A DNA stretch of 64,000 nt from Chamaecrista fasciculata (Eukaryota > Streptophyta > Magnoliopsida > Fabales > Fabaceae): the NCBI GenBank assembly GCA_003254925.1, contig QANZ01018291.1:64508-128507 (forward strand), given 5' to 3'. Under the pieces are notes generated by a model, which saw only the letters and a list, made by a program, of their open reading frames with translations, searched no databases and had not been told where the DNA came from. This document shows, one piece after another, positions 47,222-58,956 of this stretch (position 1 is the first letter of the stretch; each line of letters starts with the position of its first letter). The position numbers and the translations under genes are program-made.

Positions 47222-48200
47222 CTCCAAACGTATCTATAAATATCAGCATTAGTTCCAATTTCAAGTCATATCTACTCACATTGATAGTCATATTATTTCT
47301 CAAATTTGTATGAGGTTTTAGATATAATCCTTCATATCACAACCGATATGAATCAAAATCGAAATCCTACATGGAAGGCTCAACTTTTGCGAAAAGGAAT
47401 AGAAAAGGTAAAGGTTAAGTGTTATCTTAAACTGATGAAATTCCCTAATCGACTCACTGATTTACCAAAATTTTACCATCTGTGCTCTAGAAGTTGAGCA
47501 GAGGTTTTGTCGGGATTGGTTCATCTACATTTCTTTACTCGTGTATTTTTTTGTAGAATTAGAGAGAGAAAGGAAAAAATAAGAGAGAGAAAATGTGGGT
47601 CACATAGAATTATAAATATGTAGAACTCACACTATCTCTTTCTCATCTTTCTCTTTTCTCTCAAATTCTACAAGAAATACAGAGGATCCAATTCCGGTTG
47701 CTCTAGATCTATTCTTTAGAAACTGTTTCCTCAATTGCCCTGGCTTCCTTAGTTAACTGTGGGGTTGTGAGGCAGATGCAGGAATACCGACAAGCACACC
47801 CTCATGTTTTTGGATTCAGAAATTGAAGATGTTCATAATTTGTTGCATTTAGATTAGAGGCCTTCCTTTTATGTTTGAGCTTTATTTGGATAAGATTGAC
47901 AGTTACTGATAGTGACGCATTAGCCAAACTTGTGTAGTGTGATTGTGTATGTGGTTAATGCAATGTTGATAGTGCATGAGAGAATTGTATAGCTTATTCC
48001 TTCAAGTTAAAGAGATATATGCAAAATGTGTAAAACTTGCTTCAAGCTCTAAATTTCGTATTAAGTGTAATTTTTTTAACTACTTTTGTTGCATCAGTTG
48101 TTGTTCATATTAAATAGTTGAATCATTTTTGCAAAAGGCACGACTGAGAATAAAAATTCTAAGTATAAGACCATCATTAATTAATTAAACCAAATGCTTT
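47222..48200 (+). pseudogene. MNQ module copy 3, longest open start
   Basis: The TCTATAAATATCAGC box (about 47229) is followed by ATG 47349, giving a 49-codon frame to 47497: MNQNRNPTWKAQLLRKGI, EKVKVKCYLKLMKF, NRLTDLPKFYH. About 200 bases on, another segment reads ETVSSIALASLVNCG then VRQMQEYRQAHPHVFGFRN before a stop. Sequence conserved with copies 4 and 5 continues to about 48200. Introns might join these parts, but no convincing pair of splice sites was proven. Unknown family. Confidence 0.45.
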
Positions 48201-48839
48201 TGTATTTTACATGGTTTAATGGGCTTCTTATGATGAATTATATTACCATATGTTTTTCTCCATTATGTCTCCTAACTTATCATAAACATAAATACCTAAG
48301 ATTTTTTTCTAATTGAAATAAGGTTATATCTAAATGCATTGTTAATTACTCTAAACATTTAAAATTGTGTTGTAAATTCTCAAGCAATAATACAGAGAAA
48401 GAAAATACCAAAAAAAACTCACTATTCAATTATAATTTTGATAAGGTGACTAGGCCTAGGCTATGTATAAATGAATATGGGCCTACACAAAAGTGAACCC
48501 GAATTACAGATGGGCCTGTACGGGAATTCAAGGGCCCACTAATAGCCATATCTCCATCTCCATGAAATAATAAAATTATGATTAATCAACCACTTCAATA
48601 TTATTTATTTTTTAAAATTGACATCGCCCATAGAAAAATGTAAAACCATCAAAAAAACAAAAGAATATCTCGATTTTCTCAATAACTAAAACATAAAATA
48701 AATAAATGCATTTATTAGAAAACCAAATCCGTCCATTGAATAAAAGAATTTCGCGGTTTTCACAACACGTAAAACAATGAGTACCATTTTCAAAAACCAT
48801 CAGCGCCCATAGAAAAAGATAAGAGTATGGTTTTACTCT

Positions 48840-49420
48840 AAACCATCGATGCTCAAAATGTTGAGTAAAGGCTCCACCAAATTTGTCCTTTAGAAACTAC
48901 TTTGGTCGCCCTTGCTTCCTCGATTAATGATGGGGTTGTGGGGTATAATATAGGCCAAAAGTCTTAATGTGGGGTAGGTGCATGAATTTCAACAAGCACA
49001 ACCTCATGTGTTTGGATTCTTAGGAGGTGTGGATTTGCTGCTTCCAGATTAAAGGCCTTTCTTTTACATTTTTGCTTCGAAAAATGTTGACACTTATTGT
49101 TAGTGATTCATTTGCCAAGGCTGTGTCATGTGATTTGTATATGATTAGTGCAACGTTGATAGTGTATGAGAGAAATTTATAAGCTTTAGATATATACATA
49201 TATGCAATATGTGTAAAACTTGTTTCAACCTCTAAATTTCATATTAAGTGTAAATCTTTAAACTACTTCTATTTCATATGTTGTTGTTGAGAATAAAAAA
49301 TTGACTCATCTTTTCATAAGATCATCATTGATTAATTAAACGAAGAACTTTTGTATTTTACTTGTTTTAATGGGCTTCATCAGTAAAGATTAGTGAAAAT
49401 TGTATTACTATATATTTTTG
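48840..49420 (+). pseudogene. MNQ module copy 4, 5'-truncated
   Basis: Repeat-array sequence runs directly into the middle of the module with no start or TATA box. It retains ETTLVALASSINDGVVGYN and, in another frame, EFQQAQPHVFGFLGG with LLLPD and a stop. Confidence 0.5.
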
Positions 49421-49699
49421 TCGATTGTGTTTCATAAACATAAATACCTAGAATTTTTTCTAATTGAAATATTGTAATATCTAAATGCATGGTTAATTAC
49501 AGAAAATATTTAAAATTGTGTTACAAATTTTCAAGCAACAATACTGGGAAAGTAAAAACAAAACAAAACAAAACTTTTTTTTCTTTGTAATCAATCGCAA
49601 CATAGAAATAATAATTTTATAATATTTTCATATGATTAATTATAAAGAGAAATAACATAAAATTTTTAATTATATATAAAAAAGTTATCTAAAAATATA

Positions 49700-50934
49700 A
49701 ATAAATTTATATAAATTCTTTTCCCTTTTACACCTTTGATAATGAGCATTATTCTTGTAAATCATCACCGTCCATCAAAAATTAAAAGAAAATCATTTTT
49801 CAGTAGGTAAAACATAAAACATTGAATGTTATTCATCTAAATTATTGTTATGCCCATAAAAAAAATTAAAACTATGATTTTTCTCCAAATAACACCACCA
49901 TTTGTAAAATAAAAGAAAACCACAATTTCCTAATAAATGAAATAGAAAACCATTATTGCTATCTTTCTAAACCATCAATGCCCTTTGAAAATTAAAAGAA
50001 AATTGTTTTCTTAGTAGGTAAAATATAAAATAATGAACTATAAAGTATGGACATTTCATTTGGAAGATGTGTCGTCGTGTCAGACACGTGTCCGTGTCCA
50101 ACACTAGTACAACACTCCTACGATACAAATTCATGAGTTTTAGAATATAAAATCAAATTTTGGTGACTTTAACATGATAAACAATAAAAAATAATGACGG
50201 ATATGATATACATTATGAATAGATATTATAATTTTTAAAGTTTTTATCAAAACTTATTGAGTTTTAATTAATTTTATATATAAATATATGTCGTGTCGTG
50301 TCATGTAATTTTAAGATTTTGACGTGTCAATGTGTCTTTGTCCATATTGTGTCTCGTGCCGTGCCAGTGTCCATGCTTCATAGATGATTAATATCATTCC
50401 TGTAAACTATCGTCACACCCATTGAAAAAGATAAAACTATAGCTTTGCTCTAACTAACATTGTCCATTGAAAAATAAAAGAAAACGGTAGTTTCTTAATA
50501 AATGAAACATAAAATAATGAGTGTTATTTCTATAAACCATCACTGCCCATTGAAAATTAAAAGAAAACCATTGTTTCTTAGTAGGTAAAACATAAACCAG
50601 TGGGCGCCGTTTTTGCAAATTATCGTCATGCCAGTACAAAAAAAAAAGATACAACTATGGTTTCGCTCTAAATAACACCGCCCATTGAAAAATAAAAGAA
50701 AACCACAATTTCCTAATAAATAAAACATAAAACAACGAGCGTCATTCTCAGCACATCTCATTAAAAATTAAAAAAAAGTTACAGTTTCTTAGTAGGTAAA
50801 ACATAAAACGATGAGCGTCATTCCTATAAACTAGCATCACACCCAATAGAAGATAACCATGACTTTTCTGAATAGCCAAAACATGACACACACAAATGCA
50901 TTCTTTAGAAACCAAAATCCCCTATTAAAATAAA
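49700..50934 (+). repeat. Third block of the CCCATTGAAAA repeat array
   Basis: Degenerate units as elsewhere. They are interrupted at about 50040-50385 by an unrelated stretch with GTGTCGTGTC words (GTGTCCGTGTCCAACAC), a common dispersed plant repeat. Confidence 0.7.
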
Positions 50935-52083
50935 GGCTGAAGTGCGAATATGATCCTATAACTTTGCTCCAGTTCCCAAATCAGTCCTATAACTTTTTTT
51001 GTCTCGAATTTGGTCCTATAACTTTACTCTAGTTCCCAAATCAGTCCTATAACTTTTTTTGACTCAGTTTTGGTCCCATATGTTTTGAAAACCTCCCACC
51101 GTTAGTCCTCTGTCTATTTTAAATTACAATTTAGTCCTGAAAACTTCAAGTCCCTTTCACTTTAGTCCCTGACTATCAAAATGAAAGTGAAAGAGCATCC
51201 CTAAAGATTCTCAAACCTTACATCTTGGTCCCTAATCCATGAATTCTTCATGAATTTGAAGAGAAATGCAAAAAAAAACACAAATTAAAAGCAAATGACA
51301 GAGGGACCAAAATTGAAAACGCAGAAAATTTAAAACCCACCGGAAAACGTACGGAAATCGCCGAGAAACTCAAAAACTCATTTGAAAACCCCAATTCTCA
51401 CTGAAATCTCACTCAAATAATCGCCCTCAAATGTTTTAAGAAAGAATTTTCGAAAATCTAAACTTTTGAGAAGGGAGGTCATAGAAGATTCCCTTACATT
51501 TGGTGATTCCGAAAGAGAAGTTCTGAAATCCCTTACATTTCTTCTATCACATCCCTCCTCAAAAGTTTGGATTTTCGAAAATTCTTTTTTAAAGCATTTG
51601 AGGGCGATTACTTGAGTGAGATTTTAGTGAAAATTGAGCGACTTTCGTACGTTTTCTGGCGAGTTTGCGGCATTTTTCGGTGGGTTTAAAATTTTCTGCA
51701 TTTTCAGTTTTGGTCCCTCTGTCATTTGCTTTAATTTGTGTTGTTTTTGCATTCCTATTCCATTTCATGAAGAATTCATGGATTAGGGACCAAGATATAA
51801 GGTTTGAGAATCTTCAGGGATGCTCTTTCACTTTTATTTTGATAGTTAGGGACTAAAATGAAAGGGACTTGAAGTTTTCAAGACTAAACTGTAATTTAAA
51901 ATAGACAGAGGACTAATGGTGGGAAGTTTTCAAAACATATGGGACCAAAACTGAAACAAAAAAAGTTGTAGGACTGATTTGGGAACTGGAGCAAAGTTAC
52001 AGGACCAAATTCGAGACAAAAAAAGTTATAGGACTGATTTGGGAACTGGAGCAAAGTTATAGGACCAAATTCGCACTTTGGCC
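50935..52083. mobile_element. Large foldback MULE-like element inside the repeat array
   Basis: 1149 bp with inverted ends GGCTGAAGTGCGAA and TTCGCACTTTGGCC and perfect 9-bp target duplications TAAAATAAA (50926-50934 and 52084-52092). Nearly the whole element is a long inverted repeat, with opposed CATGAATTCTTCATGAA and GTTTTCGA-type words and a centre near 51510. No transposase seen. Confidence 0.85.
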
Positions 52084-52099
52084 TAAAATAAAAGAAAAT

Positions 52100-53400
52100 A
52101 ATGATTTTTTTTTTCAACAACTAAAATGTAAACAATGGGCACTAATTTTTATAACTAATCATGACATCACTCATTCAATAGAATAAAAGAATACCTCAAT
52201 TTTCTTAATAACTAAAACCTAAAATGAATAAATGCATTTATTAGAAAACCAAATCCGCCCATCGAAATAAAAGAATGTCGCAGTTTTCATAACATGTAAA
52301 ACAATGAGTACCATTTTTAAAAACTAATAGTGCCCATCCAAAAAGATAAGACCATGGTTTTGCTCCAAACATTATGAATATCAGCGCGCATTAGTTTCAA
52401 TTTCAAGTCATATCTACTCACATCGATAATCATATTATTTCTCAAATTTGTAGGAGGTTTTAGATCTAGTCCTTCATATCACAACCGATATGAATCAAAA
52501 TCGAAATCCTACATGGAAGGCTCAACTCTTACGAAAAGGTAAAGGTTAAGTGCTATCTTAAAGTGATGAAATTCTCTAATCGACTCACTGATTTGCCAAA
52601 TTTCTACCATCTGTGCTCCAGAAGTTGAGCAGAGGTTATGTCGAGATTGGATCATCTATATTTCTTTATTGGTGTATTTTTTGTAGAATTAGAAAGAGAA
52701 AGGAAAAATAAGAGAGAGGAAACATGGGTCTCATAAAATTATAAATGTGTAGAACCTACAGTATATGGTTCTGACTTTTCTTCTCTTTCTAACTCTACAA
52801 AAAATATATCCTTTAGTAATTGTTTCCTTGGTCACCGTCGCTTCCTCAATAAACGATGGGGGTGTGAGACAAATGCAAGAATACCAACAAGCACATCCTC
52901 ATGTTTTTGGATTCAGAAATTGAAGATGTTCAGAATTTGCTGCGTTCAGATTAGAGGCCTTCCTTTTTATGTTTGAGCTTTATTTGGATAAGATTGACAT
53001 TTATTGATAGTGATGCATTAGCCAAACTTGTGTATGTGGTTAATGCAATGTTGATAATGCATGAGACAATTGTATGGGTTGAGCCTTAAAGTTAAACAGA
53101 TATATGCAAAATGTGTAAAACTTGCTTCAAGCTCTAAATTTTGTATTAAGTGTAATTTTTTTTAACTACTTTTGTTGCATCAGTTGTTGTTCATATTAAT
53201 AAGTTGAATCATTTTTGCAAAAGGCATGGCTAAGAATAAAAAATTTAAGTATAATATCATCATTAATTAATTAATTAATGAAATCAAATGATTTTGTATT
53301 TTACTTGATTTAATGGGCTTCTTCTGATGAAATTATATTACCATATGTTTTTGTCCATTGTGTATCCTAACTTATCATAAACATAAATACCTAAGATATT
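52100..53400 (+). pseudogene. MNQ module copy 5 with preceding repeat units, broken
   Basis: The expected TATA position reads ATTATGAATATC (mutated). ATG 52491 gives MNQNRNPTWKAQLLRKG and then a frameshift relative to copy 3, followed by a stop. A downstream segment reads VSLVTVASSINDGGVRQMQE and then HPHVFGFRN and a stop. The 3' homology with copy 3 extends to about 53400. Confidence 0.5.
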
Positions 53401-53538
53401 TTTTTCTAATTGAAATATGGTTATATCTAAATGCATGGTTAATTACTTAAAACATTTAAAATTGTGTTACAAATTTTCAAGCAACATTGTAGAGAAAGAA
53501 AATACCAAAAAAAAAAAACTCACTATTCAATTCTAATT

Positions 53539-53913
53539 GGCAAAAGTCCTAACTTCGTCTCTAAACTTTATATCAACTTTCAATTTCGTCCCCAATCATT
53601 TTTTATGTAAATTTCATCTCCAATTTTTCACATTTTCATCAATTTTATTCTTTAACTAACTTCTTTTAATAAATTAACGACAGACTGCATCATGTTTTTC
53701 AATCTGAGTTAAGATATGTGTTTCTTTTTCTATAAATTTTATATTATATATCGTTAGCCACATAGATTTTGTCGTTAATATTTGGCTAAAATAAGAGCAA
53801 AGGATAAAATTGACGAAAATGTGAAAAATTAAGGATGAAATTGACAGTAAAAAAAATTAGGGACGAAATTGACAGCAGGTGAAAAGTTTAGGGACGAAAT
53901 GAGTATTTTTGCC
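53539..53913. mobile_element. Foldback MULE-like element upstream of the PPR gene
   Basis: The ends GGCAAAAGTCCTAACTTCG and CGAAATGAGTATTTTTGCC are inverted. The flanks ATTCTAATT (53530-53538) and ATTATAATT (53914-53922) match 8/9. 375 bp. Confidence 0.75.
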
Positions 53914-53922
53914 ATTATAATT

Positions 53923-54363
53923 TTGATAAGGAGACTGGGCCTAGGCTGTTTGTAAATGAATATGAGCCTATACAAAAGTGAACCTGAATTAAAGATGGGC
54001 CTACTAATAGCCATATGTACATGAAATTATAAAATCATGATTCATGAAAAAAAAAAAAAAAGCTCCCCTCCGTCTCATTCTTCAGCCGAAGCCGTTCTCT
54101 GTAGGGTGTGTGACCTCCATCATCAGTAAGCTACACATTCATAGCTCACATTTTATTTCCTGACTATCTCATAATAATAATGGGAATAATGTTAAATCCT
54201 TTATTTTCAGCAACTTTCTTTGTCAATTTGATCATGTATTTTCCTAAACTCTAGCACCTTTTAGGGCGTTGATTGTTGATGCACTTCTGAAGCATCCATT
54301 CCACAAAATTTCCTGTTTTCTCTTTAATTCCGCTAAATTCGTGCTTTAATTTCAACAGGCAAG
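53923..54363 (+). other. PPR gene 5' flank with a probable 5' UTR intron
   Basis: A GTAAGC donor at about 54126 and an AACAG acceptor ending at 54359, four bases before the start codon, would remove most of this leader. Nothing else is seen. Confidence 0.45.
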
Positions 54364-56088
54364 ATGGAAAGATTTTATAGGTGCTTATATAGTATGAGAA
54401 GCCGTCCTTTTTCATCAATCTTTAGAAGCAAAGCTTCACCTGAGAATGTAACTTTATTTCAATCAGCAAGAATTTCCTTCTCTGAATACTCTAGTTATCG
54501 TCGAATGCCATCCTCAGAGATTTCCTGGTCCTGTGTGCGCTCGTATTTGTCTGTTACATATAATGTTTCCATACGCCTGTATTGTTCAGAAGCTGTTTCC
54601 GTGGATCAAAGTTTGTATTCTAGCACTAGTGATGTTGAGAACAATAATAGTTTAGAAAGCGATATAGAAAAGTTATACAGCACCATAATAGATAGATCTA
54701 TGGGACATATCAATATGGAGAAATCTCTTAACCAACTTGGAGTAACATTATCAACTCCTCTAGTTACTGGGGTCCTGCATAGGCTTCGCTTTGAGGAAAA
54801 GATAGCATTTAGATTCTTCACATGGGCTGGCAATCAGGAGAGTTATTCCCATGAATCTTGTGCATATAATGATATGTTAGATATATTATCTAGTACAAGA
54901 TACAAAGCGAAACAATTTCGAATAGTTTGTGATATGTTGGATTATTTGAAGAGGCATAACAAGGACACAGTTCCAGTTGAAGTTCTCCTGAAAATTTTGA
55001 GAAAATACACTGAAAGATATCTAACTCATGTGCAGAAGTTTGCCAAGAAGAAGAGGATAAGAGTAAAGACACAACCCGAGATAAATGCATTTAATTTGTT
55101 GTTGGATGCTCTGTGCAAGTGCAGTCTGGTTGAGAATGCTGAAGGTCTGCTTAAGAAGGTGGAAAACAAGCTTAAGCCGAATGCAGAAACATATAACATA
55201 TTGTTTTTTGGGTGGTGCAGAGTTAGGAACCCCACCAGAGGGATGAAAGTGCTGGAAGATATGATGCAATTTGGTCATACACCTGACAATTTTACATACA
55301 ACACTGCCATAGATACCTTCTGTAAAGCAGGCATGCTAACAGAGGCAGTTGAACTTTTTGAGTTCATGAGAACTAAAGGTTCTACCATATCTTCTCCCAC
55401 TGCCAAGACTTATGCAATCATGATTGTTGCTCTTGTTCAAAACAACAGAATGGAGGAATGTTCTAAACTTCTTGAGCAAATGATTGTTAGTGGTTGCCTT
55501 CCTGATGTCTCAACATACAAGGATATAGTTGAAGGAATGTGTTTGTATGGAAAGATAGATGAGGCTTACAAATTTTTAGAAGAGATGGGAAACAAAGGAT
55601 ATCCTCCTGATATAGTTACTTATAATTGTTTTCTCAAGGTCCTTTGTGACAATAAGAAGTCCAATGAAGCACTTAGACTATATGAAAATATGATTGATTT
55701 GGGTTGTCTTCCCAGTGTCCAGACTTACAACATGCTGATTTCAATGTTTCTCAAGATGGGTGATACAGATGGAGCATTTGAGACTTGGCATCAAATGGCC
55801 AATAGGGGTTGTGTACCGGATATAGACACATACTGTGTGATGATTGATGGGCTATTTAGCTGCAATAAGACAGAGGATGCATGTTTTCTTTTGGAAGAAG
55901 TGATAAATAAGGGCATGAAATTGCCATACAGGAAGTTTGACTGTTTTTTGATGCAGCTTTCAGTAATTGGTAATCTCCATGCCATTCATAGGCTTTCAGA
56001 TCACATGAGGAAATTCTATAATCCTGCTATGGCAAGACGTTATGCACTAAGTGAGAAAAGAAAGAGTACAAGTTTGAGAGGGAAATAA
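54364..56088 (+). CDS. P-class pentatricopeptide repeat protein, probably mitochondrial
   Basis: A single uninterrupted exon of 574 aa. PPR proteins bind organellar RNA and direct its processing, stability or translation. The first about 75 residues are rich in Arg and Ser with few acids (MERFYRCLYSMRSRPFSSIF), a good mitochondrial presequence. A helical region with FRFFTWAGNQESYSHES follows. Repeats begin near residue 240 (INAFNLLLDALCKCSLVENA) and continue as about nine 35-residue P-type motifs, seen as AETYNILFFGWCR, DNFTYNTAIDTFCKAG, TAKTYAIMIVALVQ, DVSTYKDIVEGMCLYG, DIVTYNCFLKVLCD, SVQTYNMLISMFLKMG and DIDTYCVMIDGLFSC, ending with a basic tail. There are no E, DYW or SMR domains. The overall arrangement resembles Arabidopsis At1g73400, recalled from family knowledge and not verified. 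Confidence 0.93.
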   Translation: MERFYRCLYSMRSRPFSSIFRSKASPENVTLFQSARISFSEYSSYRRMPSSEISWSCVRSYLSVTYNVSIRLYCSEAVSVDQSLYSSTSDVENNNSLESDIEKLYSTIIDRSMGHINMEKSLNQLGVTLSTPLVTGVLHRLRFEEKIAFRFFTWAGNQESYSHESCAYNDMLDILSSTRYKAKQFRIVCDMLDYLKRHNKDTVPVEVLLKILRKYTERYLTHVQKFAKKKRIRVKTQPEINAFNLLLDALCKCSLVENAEGLLKKVENKLKPNAETYNILFFGWCRVRNPTRGMKVLEDMMQFGHTPDNFTYNTAIDTFCKAGMLTEAVELFEFMRTKGSTISSPTAKTYAIMIVALVQNNRMEECSKLLEQMIVSGCLPDVSTYKDIVEGMCLYGKIDEAYKFLEEMGNKGYPPDIVTYNCFLKVLCDNKKSNEALRLYENMIDLGCLPSVQTYNMLISMFLKMGDTDGAFETWHQMANRGCVPDIDTYCVMIDGLFSCNKTEDACFLLEEVINKGMKLPYRKFDCFLMQLSVIGNLHAIHRLSDHMRKFYNPAMARRYALSEKRKSTSLRGK

Positions 56089-56666
56089 TAGCTAAAATTT
56101 CTCGCTTAGCTTGTGCTACCTGTTGGGAAAACTTGAACGAGACACAATTTCATTTTCACTTGGTTAGTTTCTGCTGTTCTTTTAAGTGATGATTGTGAAA
56201 TTATAAAAACTGTCAGGATTGTTTTCTTCCCCTCTTTGCCCTCTTGATTACATCCACTGTTATTTATATCATTTAATGACTTGGTCTGTTATCCCCATAA
56301 TTTTCAAAGTTTTCTGGTCATCAGTTACTGGAATTTGTGAGGTTTGGTTAACATATACACTTTTGTGTAGGTCAGTTGCCAAGGGCATCGAGAACACATT
56401 TGCCCAGTGTCTCAAGGCCTTTTTGGCATTACTTTCGTCATCAGGTATGATAAACTTCTTCTGTTCATAAGTCTTTAAATCACCATATTTGGTTTGAAGC
56501 CTACTACTTAGATATATGCAATAGGAATAAAAAAATATATTTTTTAAGTACGCAAGTCCTTCTTTACCCTAAATGTACAAATCTTCATAAAATCTAGTCC
56601 ATTTGCAGGACTAAACCATCATGTAGAACAACTTTTTTTGTCAAATAACACTAAAACGACACAGCA
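56089..56666. other. Interval between the convergent PPR and PSY-like pseudogene
   Basis: Holds the 3' UTR of the PPR gene, with a TC/T-rich stretch. The 83-codon frame at 56219-56470 has no domain. No other gene. Confidence 0.5.
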
Positions 56667-57179
56667 TTAAGGTGCTTTTCGAGTGTGACGATTATTGGGT
56701 CCTGAAGGAGAGTAGTCATTGAGTTCCAAATCCATCCTCTCATTCATTCTTGGCTTTCTCTCAGTTACAACCTGTTAGAATTATTATTATTTAATTGATT
56801 AACACAAATGAGGATGAATATATATATGATAATTAAGCAATTATATATATTAATGAATTTATGATGTGATTATTTATTGTCTCATGGGATGTACGTAAGT
56901 ATCAATTAAGTTTGTACCTTGTGGGTATTCTCCTGCAGAGCAAGAAGGACTTGGCGAGCTCGCACGGGGTTCTCACTTCCTGATAGTACAAGATCATCAC
57001 AGTCAGTTAAAAGAACATGCAAGATGAAGAAGTGAAATAACAATTAATATATATATATATATATATATAATTAATTAATTAATATATATGTAGTTTTTTA
57101 CTTGTGATTGGTATTGCTTGCAAACATAGCTTAGGAGGATGACAGAGAGATGTAAGAGAGTAGTGGTAGTGCCTGCCAT
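56667..57179 (-). pseudogene. PSY-like sulfated peptide precursor, frameshifted proximal copy
   Basis: Minus-strand exon homologues: 57102-57179, 56918-56979 and 56667-56771. Exon 3 encodes RMDLELNDYSPSGPNNRHTR, with the PSY-type core DY....N..H. Compared with the distal copy, exon 1 lacks 13 bases (removing CTCTCTCATCTTC of the coding strand), so its length is 78 rather than 91 nt; with the same splice sites the frame breaks and reaches a stop at the start of exon 3. Homology to the distal copy also ends at the ATG: here the upstream sequence is (TA)n(TG)n with no TATAAATA box. The residue after HT is Arg where the distal copy has Pro. Probably dead, unless another start or splice is used. 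Confidence 0.75.
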
Positions 57180-58159
57180 ATATATATATGTGTGTGTGTG
57201 TGTGTTTGCCCACTGTTGTGTCTTAAGCGAAAATGATCTTATATTATCTTCCAGTTGTTGAGAAAGTTGTGATTTTCTTTTTCTCTGTAGTATTGATTTT
57301 CTACGAAGGTGTATATTATTTTATATTTTACTTATTAAGAAAACTATAGTTTTTTGTAATAATATAATCATTTTCTACTTTCCATAATTGGGCCATAATA
57401 ATTTTCAAAATAGTGCACATTATTTTGCTTTTAGTAGTTGAGTAAAACAACCATTTTCTTCTTTCTAGATAGCTTATATTATTTTATATTTTAGTCGATG
57501 ATTAAAAATCAATTGTTTTTAAAAATTTTAACGGGTAATATAAGCTATCTTCTTTTAGTAATACAACGGGCTTAAAGCCCAAAGGAAAGACAACAAGCCC
57601 AAACCCTGAAGAGCTAGGCGACCCAAAAATCCTAAGGCCCTAATGTCGCTAGGCAACCCATAGCCACTGACGTCAGCAAATAGTAGCAAAGCCATTTCTA
57701 ATGGCGGCGAGAAAATGAGCAAAAACATATGGTCGTATGGTTACGTTTTTCACTGATCTTTTAAACTTTGTGCCTCTGAAAAAGATTATTCTTGGCCATC
57801 CTTAATCTTTGAACTTAAAACCAAAAGAAGACAATTAAAGCCAAATAAACAAAAACCATTTGATCAAATTAATTAATAATCTTATACTTAAAAGGTAATT
57901 CCATGCTATAATATTGATCTTCAAGAAGAATTGTAGAGTGATAATTCTGCTAGAACAAATCACCATGTACACATCCTTCAATCTTAATGGTTTTCTACTA
58001 GTAATAGGATAGATGAAGTTAAAGAATATATCATGTAAGAGTTAAACCCCAAAAGAGAACTTTGAAATTTATATTTGACTACACCTTAAATATAAATAAA
58101 AACACCTCTAATGAGAATGTTCTAAATAACATCAACAAAAAGAATCAATTAAAAGTAGC

Positions 58160-58445
58160 CTAACTACATACATTTTTGCAAGCTTCTTTTGATCTCCTGA
58201 ATGTTGTCCATGGGGATCACCAAATTTGTAACCTTATGCTCATAAGCATGAGTATGAGATAAGGTCATTAAAGCACTTTTGCAGCACCATGTGTGCAGTT
58301 GGCCTTCTAAGGATATATTTTGGTAAATCAATGAGTCGATCTTTCTCTCTGTGCATTTGCTTCAAGATAGCACTTCATCTTTACTTTTGCTATTTTTTTG
58401 AACAAACATTGAGCTTCCATTTAGGACTAAGATATTGATTCATAT
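58160..58445 (-). pseudogene. MNQ module, reverse copy R1
   Basis: Minus-strand ATG at 58443 gives MNQYLSPKWKLNVCSKK and a stop; one missing G relative to R1' shifts the frame. In other frames the downstream part reads DRLIDLPKYIL and YEHKVTNLVIPMDNIQEIK. The TATA-like TATATATAAATATC lies about 90 bases upstream. Confidence 0.5.
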
Positions 58446-58956
58446 CTGTTGTGATATGAAAAACTATATCTAAAACCTCAATCCTACAAATTTGAGATAT
58501 AATTAGAAGTAATGGTGATATTTATATATAAGTGTAGATCAAAACCATGGTTTAATCATTTTCAATGGGCGTTAATGGTTTTCAAGAATAAAGCTCATTG
58601 TTTCAAATTTTATTTGTNGAGCACCATGTGTGGAGTTGGCCTTCTAAGGACATATTTTGGTAAATCAATGAGTCGATCTTTCTCTCTCTGCATTTGCTTC
58701 AAGATAGCACTTCATCTTTACTTTTGCTATTTTTTTGAACAAACATTGAGCTTCCCATTTAGGACTAAGATATTGATTCATATCTGTTGTGATATGAAAA
58801 ACTATATCTAAAACCTCAATCCTACAAATTTGAGATATAATTAGAAGTAATGGTGATATTTATATATAAGTGTAGATCAAAACCATGGTTTAATCATTTT
58901 CAATGGGCGTTAATGGTTTTCAAGAATAAAGCTCATTGTTTCAAATTTTATTTGTT
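58283..58956. repeat. 335-bp duplication abutting the N at 58618
   Basis: The left copy 58283-58617 and right copy 58619-58956 differ at only about four positions and are separated by the single N. Unit 2 (60657-62325) has one copy only. This suggests an assembly join of overlapping allelic or erroneous contig ends; a real duplication is the alternative. Confidence 0.8.
58619..58789 (-). pseudogene. MNQ module, reverse copy R1' (right of the N)
   Basis: From the ATG at about 58787 it reads MNQYLSPKWEAQCLFKKIAK, then VKMKCYLEANAERERSTH and a stop. This is the best-preserved N-terminus of the family and is probably the same locus as R1. Confidence 0.45.

Noticed and set aside
48612-50761. Reverse-strand frames with recurring FENGTHCFTCCENR and LLFFNGQC peptides
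   Set aside because: The peptides repeat because the DNA repeat unit does; they have no start context and are interrupted by stops in most units.
42420-50930. CRISPR-like regular repeats
   Set aside because: Units are degenerate, unevenly spaced and lie in a plant nuclear sequence without cas genes.
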